8,956 nucleotides of DNA from DATLYF01 sp035575095. Lineage in GTDB: Bacteria > Pseudomonadota > Gammaproteobacteria > Competibacterales > Competibacteraceae. The first letter of the stretch is position 1, and every line of letters begins with the position of its first letter. Below, one piece after another: positions 6,465 to 8,956 of this stretch. The DNA lies in NCBI GenBank assembly GCA_035575095.1, contig DATLYF010000018.1:1-8956 (forward strand), read 5' to 3'. Below the pieces are notes generated by a model. It was not told where the DNA came from. It ran no database searches and saw nothing but the letters and a program-made list of their open reading frames with translations. Both the position numbers and the translations under genes were made by a program.

Positions 6465-7385
6465 TTAGACCAGGGTCAGCCAGTCGGCGTGACCGTCCAG
6501 GCGGCCATGCACCAGGTCGAAGTAAAGCTTCTGCAGCTTCTCGGTGACCGGACCGCGGCGGCCGTTGCCGATGATGCGGTTGTCCACCTCGCGGATCGGC
6601 GTGACCTCGGCGGCGGTACCGGTGAAGAAGGCTTCGTCGGCGATGTACACCTCGTCGCGGGTGATGCGCTTCTCCCTTACCTCCATGCCCAGTTCGCGCG
6701 CCAGGGCGATGACGGTGTCGCGGGTGATGCCCTCCAGGCAGGAGGTCAGCTCCGGGGTGTAGATCACGCCGTTCTTGACCACGAAGATGTTCTCGCCCGA
6801 GCCCTCGGCCACGTAGCCCTCGGGATCGAGCAGCAGCGCCTCCTGGTAGCCGTCGCGCAGCGCCTCCTGCAGGGCTAGCATGGAGTTGACGTAGTTGCCG
6901 TTGCACTTGGCCCGGGTCATGGTGATGTTGACGTGATGCCGGGTGAAGGAGGAGGTCTTGATGCGGATGCCCTGCTCCATGCCCTCGGCGCCCAGATAGG
7001 CGCCCCAGTGCCAGGCGGCGATGATGACATGCACCTTGAGGTTGTCGGCGCGCAGCCCCATGCCCTCGGAGCCGTAGAAGCACATCGGCCGGATATAGGC
7101 GGAGTCCAGCTTGTTCTCGCGCACCGCCGCCCGGGTGGCCTCGTTGAGGGTGTCGCGATCGTAGGGCATGGGCATGCCGAGGATGTGGGCGGAGCGGAAC
7201 AGGCGCTCGGTGTGCGCCTGCAGGCGGAAGATGGCCGTGCCCCTGTCGGTCTTGTAGGCGCGGATGCCCTCGAACACACCCATGCCGTAGTGCAGGGTAT
7301 GGGTCAGCACGTGCACCTTGGCCTCGCGCCAGGGCACCATCTCACCGTCCAGCCAGATCCAGCCGTCACGATCCGCCATCGTCAT
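6465..7385 (-). CDS. ilvE: Branched-chain amino acid aminotransferase
   Basis: PLP-dependent fold-type IV transaminase that makes valine, leucine and isoleucine from their 2-oxo acids with glutamate as donor; cytoplasmic. At 306 residues it has the normal length. Diagnostic features: THTLHYGMGVFEGIRAY at 28-44, RLFRSAHILGM at 61-71, the PLP-binding Lys160 in RAKCNGNY, EGSGENIF at 194-201 (Glu194 contacts the cofactor ring), LEGITRDTVI at 217-226, and FFTGTAAEVTPIREVD at 253-268. ATG 7385 is preferred because GAGGAG stands eight bases upstream; ATG 7379, two codons later, is less well placed. It is the first gene of a seven-gene minus-strand run. The 195-base gap upstream implies that its promoter lies there or that transcription reads through from the rpiR gene. 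No leucine- or valine-rich leader peptide was found in that gap. Confidence 0.97.
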   Translation of the reverse strand: MTMADRDGWIWLDGEMVPWREAKVHVLTHTLHYGMGVFEGIRAYKTDRGTAIFRLQAHTERLFRSAHILGMPMPYDRDTLNEATRAAVRENKLDSAYIRPMCFYGSEGMGLRADNLKVHVIIAAWHWGAYLGAEGMEQGIRIKTSSFTRHHVNITMTRAKCNGNYVNSMLALQEALRDGYQEALLLDPEGYVAEGSGENIFVVKNGVIYTPELTSCLEGITRDTVIALARELGMEVREKRITRDEVYIADEAFFTGTAAEVTPIREVDNRIIGNGRRGPVTEKLQKLYFDLVHGRLDGHADWLTLV

Positions 7386-7580
7386 ACTGAATTCTCCTCA
7401 CTGTCAGCGGTGCGCCGGGCAGGATGCCACCCCGTCGCGCTAAAGCGCTATATTTCACCACAAAAGTCGGCCTTGGCATATGGCGCGGCCAGCCTGTTCG
7501 GGCTGCTGGAGCGGCAACTCCCCTGACGGGCGGGTAGAGCTTCCTGGCTCCTCCCGGGCGCGGGGCAGGGGCAAACCCGT
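7386..7580. other. Intergenic region between the RpiR regulator and ilvE
   Basis: This 195-base stretch probably holds the ilvE promoter, but no convincing -35/-10 pair could be read on the minus strand. Visible are a short inverted repeat GCGC-TAAA-GCGC at 7437-7448 next to an AT-rich patch (TATATTT on the plus strand), and the ilvE ribosome site GAGGAG at 7399-7394. A 6-base arm pair GACGGG/CCCGTC lies about 44 bases apart near 7524-7581, but no T-run follows it, so no rpiR terminator is called. Confidence 0.5.
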
Positions 7581-8450
7581 CTAGCGCTCGCCCGCCTTCG
7601 CCATCTCCATCGCCACTCCCACCGCCAGCGTCTGGGCCAGGCACAGCGATGCAGTCAGGGAACGGAAGCCGTGCAGCTCGGCGTCGTGGATCTCGAAGCA
7701 CAGCGTGGCATGCCGTGCCAGCGGGCTGAGCGGGCTATCGGTGATGATCACGCAGGCGGCGCCGGTGCGGGCGGCGGCCTCGGTGACCTCGAGCGTTTCC
7801 GGGGCATAGGGATGAAAACTCACCGCCACCAGCACGTCGGCAGCGCCGATGGTACGCACCTGCTCGTGCAGCATCCCGCCCACGCCGCTAAGCAACTGGG
7901 TCGGTATCCCGGCATGGCTGAGGGCATAGGCTAGATAGCCGGCTACCGGGAAAGAGCGGCGCTGGCCAATCACGTGCGCCAGTCGCGCCCGCATGAGCAG
8001 CGCCACCGCCCGCTGCAGATGCTCCTCGGCGACGGCTGTGCGCAGATGCTCCAGGGACACGATGTTGACGGCACAGAACTGGCGCAGCATGTCCGCCAGC
8101 GCGGCGGCGGCCGGCTCCCCTTGCTGCGTCTTGAAGCGGCGGATGCGCTCGCTGTAGCTCGGTGAACGCTCCGCCAGCGGCATCTGGAAGATGCGTTGCA
8201 TGTCGCTGAAGCCGCTATAGCCGAAGGCCTTGGCAAAGCGAATCAGGGCCGAGGGCGGCACACCGGCGCGTTCGGCGATGACTACGATGGTTTCCAGGGC
8301 CATGTCGTTGGGATGGTCCAGCGCGAAACGGGCAAGCTGCTGCAAGCGTTTGCTAAGACGAGGATAGGCGTCCGAGATCTGCTGACGCAGGGTCTCCAGA
8401 TCGGCAGGAGGGGTGTCCAGGGCGCTGTGCGTCGGGCTGGAAATGGTCAT
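7581..8450 (-). CDS. MurR/RpiR family transcriptional regulator, probable inositol-catabolism regulator
   Basis: DNA-binding regulator with an N-terminal RpiR helix-turn-helix (residues ~18-90, including YPRLSKRLQQLARFALDHP, then IAERAGVPPSALIRFAKAFG with the recognition helix) and a C-terminal SIS sugar-phosphate-sensing domain (~140-265, including HVIGQRRSFPVAGYLAYAL, VAVSFHPYAPETLEV and ITDSPLSPLARHA). The 289-residue length is typical. ATG 8450 is chosen because GGAG lies ten bases upstream. An in-frame GTG at 8468 has no ribosome site and would place the GGAG inside the gene. It is divergent from an iolB-like gene, and many proteobacterial iol clusters are controlled by an RpiR-type IolR. 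By that context it probably represses the iol genes and itself, releasing DNA when an inositol-derived sugar phosphate binds. The ligand and the name iolR are inferences. Confidence 0.93.
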   Translation of the reverse strand: MTISSPTHSALDTPPADLETLRQQISDAYPRLSKRLQQLARFALDHPNDMALETIVVIAERAGVPPSALIRFAKAFGYSGFSDMQRIFQMPLAERSPSYSERIRRFKTQQGEPAAAALADMLRQFCAVNIVSLEHLRTAVAEEHLQRAVALLMRARLAHVIGQRRSFPVAGYLAYALSHAGIPTQLLSGVGGMLHEQVRTIGAADVLVAVSFHPYAPETLEVTEAAARTGAACVIITDSPLSPLARHATLCFEIHDAELHGFRSLTASLCLAQTLAVGVAMEMAKAGER

Positions 8451-8537
8451 GGCGCGGATTCTCCACACGGCTAGCGGCGGGGCCCCAGAAACGGCCGGCC
8501 CGCTTCGCCCCGCTCTCTACGATAGCGATTATGCCCA

Positions 8538-8572
8538 CTCCCTCCCACGCTGGCGCAAATCAGCGCAGGGAG
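8538..8572. repeat. Interrupted inverted repeat in the divergent regulatory region
   Basis: Outer arms CTCCCT (8538-8543) and AGGGAG (8567-8572) enclose inner arms CGCTG (8548-8552) and CAGCG (8561-8565), around an eight-base centre GCGCAAAT. The nested symmetry could be a protein-binding site or, in the rpiR leader, an RNA hairpin. It lies 88 bases upstream of the rpiR start. Confidence 0.45.
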
Positions 8573-8594
8573 CGCGACGGAATAACGATAAATT

Positions 8595-8618
8595 TTCCAT
8601 AATATACTTGATATGGAA
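8595..8618. promoter_or_regulatory. Candidate operator: TTCCATA-N10-TATGGAA inverted repeat
   Basis: Perfect seven-base arms TTCCATA (8595-8601) and TATGGAA (8612-8618) are separated by ten bases, inside an AT-rich island of an otherwise GC-rich sequence. With the flanking A/T bases the match extends to 10 of 12. It overlaps the putative -35 of the iol-side promoter, where a repressor would block RNA polymerase. RpiR proteins bind such dyads as dimers. That this is the site of the adjacent RpiR is inference. Confidence 0.55.
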
Positions 8619-8636
8619 TTTTTTATCCAATATGTT
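8608..8636 (+). promoter_or_regulatory. Putative sigma-70 promoter for the iolB-like gene
   Basis: TTGATA (8608-8613) matches five of six -35 consensus bases, then exactly 17 bases later TATGTT (8631-8636) matches four of six -10 bases. Transcription would begin near 8643, giving a leader of about 107 bases before the ATG at 8750. A weaker minus-strand pair (TTGGAT at 8630-8625 and TATATT at 8606-8601, 18 apart) could serve rpiR, making overlapping divergent promoters. Confidence 0.5.
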
Positions 8637-8701
8637 TACGATAACTACAAACCAGCGCCGCCTGGCGATGGCCCAGGCATCACCACCAACGAGGACGGAG
8701 C

Positions 8702-8722
8702 CCCCTCTCCCCCGGTGAGGGG
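8702..8722 (+). repeat. Small GC hairpin in the leader of the iolB-like gene
   Basis: Arms CCCCTC (8702-8707) and GAGGGG (8717-8722) with a nine-base loop. The wording resembles the CCCTCTCCC/GGGAGAGGG type of dispersed REP-like element of several gammaproteobacterial genomes, but one copy is not enough to assign it. It ends 27 bases before the ATG, so it would leave the ribosome site free. Confidence 0.35.
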
Positions 8723-8749
8723 AAGGGAATCCAACCGTGAGGAATCCCC

Positions 8750-8956
8750 ATGACCTTGCACATCACCGCCCATCGCGACGGCTTCCCGCCGGGGCTGACC
8801 TGGATCACCACCCCCTGGGAGGCCGAGGACAACACCGGCATCGGCCTGGGTGTGCTGCACCTCGGTCCCGGCGAGACCTGGAGCGCCCACAGCGAGCGCG
8901 AGACCGCCTGGCTGCTGATGGCGGGGCAGGTCGAGGTGAGCGCCGATGGCATCGGC
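8750..8956 (+). CDS. iolB: Probable 5-deoxy-glucuronate isomerase, IolB (5' part only)
   Basis: The first 69 codons of a gene that leaves the window on the right. IolB/KduI-family cupins convert 5-deoxy-glucuronate to 5-dehydro-2-deoxy-D-gluconate in myo-inositol breakdown. The start MTLHITAHRDGFPPGLTWIT, followed by GIGLGVLHLGPGETW and ERETAWLLMAGQVEV, fits the N-terminal cupin half of IolB, in which a conserved E-x-A/C-x-L-L-x-G-x-V/A segment follows the L-x-x-G-E motif. ATG 8750 has TGAGGA with six bases between AGGA and the start. The gene is divergent from an RpiR regulator and has a promoter-like sequence about 115 bases upstream, consistent with the head of an iol operon. With only a third or less of the protein visible, another KduI/IolB-type isomerase or cupin is possible. 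Confidence 0.7.
   Translation, partial: MTLHITAHRDGFPPGLTWITTPWEAEDNTGIGLGVLHLGPGETWSAHSERETAWLLMAGQVEVSADGIG

Noticed and set aside
7386..7580. Leader peptide or attenuator for ilvE
   Set aside because: No short frame with a ribosome site and a run of Leu, Ile or Val codons followed by competing hairpins was found in the 195-base gap.
7524..7581. GACGGG/CCCGTC arms after rpiR as a terminator
   Set aside because: The loop is about 44 bases and no T-run follows on the minus strand, so it is not an intrinsic terminator by sequence.
8451..8468. GTG 8468 as start of the RpiR regulator
   Set aside because: No Shine-Dalgarno sequence precedes it. The added six residues contain the GGAG that serves ATG 8450.

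Overview
The window is GC-rich and almost wholly coding on the minus strand. It looks like a chromosomal segment of a gammaproteobacterium. This rests on high GC, a proteobacterial IlvE, an LPS-core type gene set directly downstream of ilvE (as also seen beside the waa cluster in Pseudomonas) and an RpiR regulator divergent from an iolB-like gene. Family and genus cannot be fixed from the sequence alone.

Layout, read in the direction of transcription (right to left for the minus-strand genes). (1) At the right edge, from 8750, a plus-strand gene begins and runs out of the window. Its first 69 codons look like IolB, 5-deoxy-glucuronate isomerase of myo-inositol catabolism. (2) It is divergent from a minus-strand RpiR-family regulator (7581-8450). 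The 299 bases between them hold an AT-rich island with an inverted repeat overlapping a promoter-like sequence, which suggests that the regulator controls the iol side. (3) After a 195-base gap comes a tight minus-strand run of seven genes: ilvE (7385-6465), a 64-residue CHCC zinc-finger protein (6444-6250), an ELM1/DUF1022 protein (6245-5256), an unrecognised 636-residue protein (5201-3291), a GT4 glycosyltransferase (3273-2155), a GT9 heptosyltransferase-like protein (2158-1079 plus stop) and an O-antigen ligase/polymerase family membrane protein (1100 to beyond the left edge).

The gaps in the seven-gene run are 20, 4, 54 and 17 bases, followed by overlaps of 4 and 25 bases. This pattern fits one transcription unit with translational coupling at its distal end. 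Functionally, ilvE is amino-acid metabolism. The genes after the zinc-finger protein look like a lipopolysaccharide or other surface-glycan assembly set: two cytoplasmic GT-B glycosyltransferases, an ELM1 protein with a GT-like fold, and a membrane enzyme that would join or polymerise glycan on the periplasmic side. The 636-residue protein in the middle has no function I can name. It seems to be built from several diverged beta-rich modules and is the most interesting unknown here.

No rRNA, tRNA, CRISPR array, insertion sequence or phage gene was seen. The long plus-strand open frames opposite these genes are GC-driven shadows.
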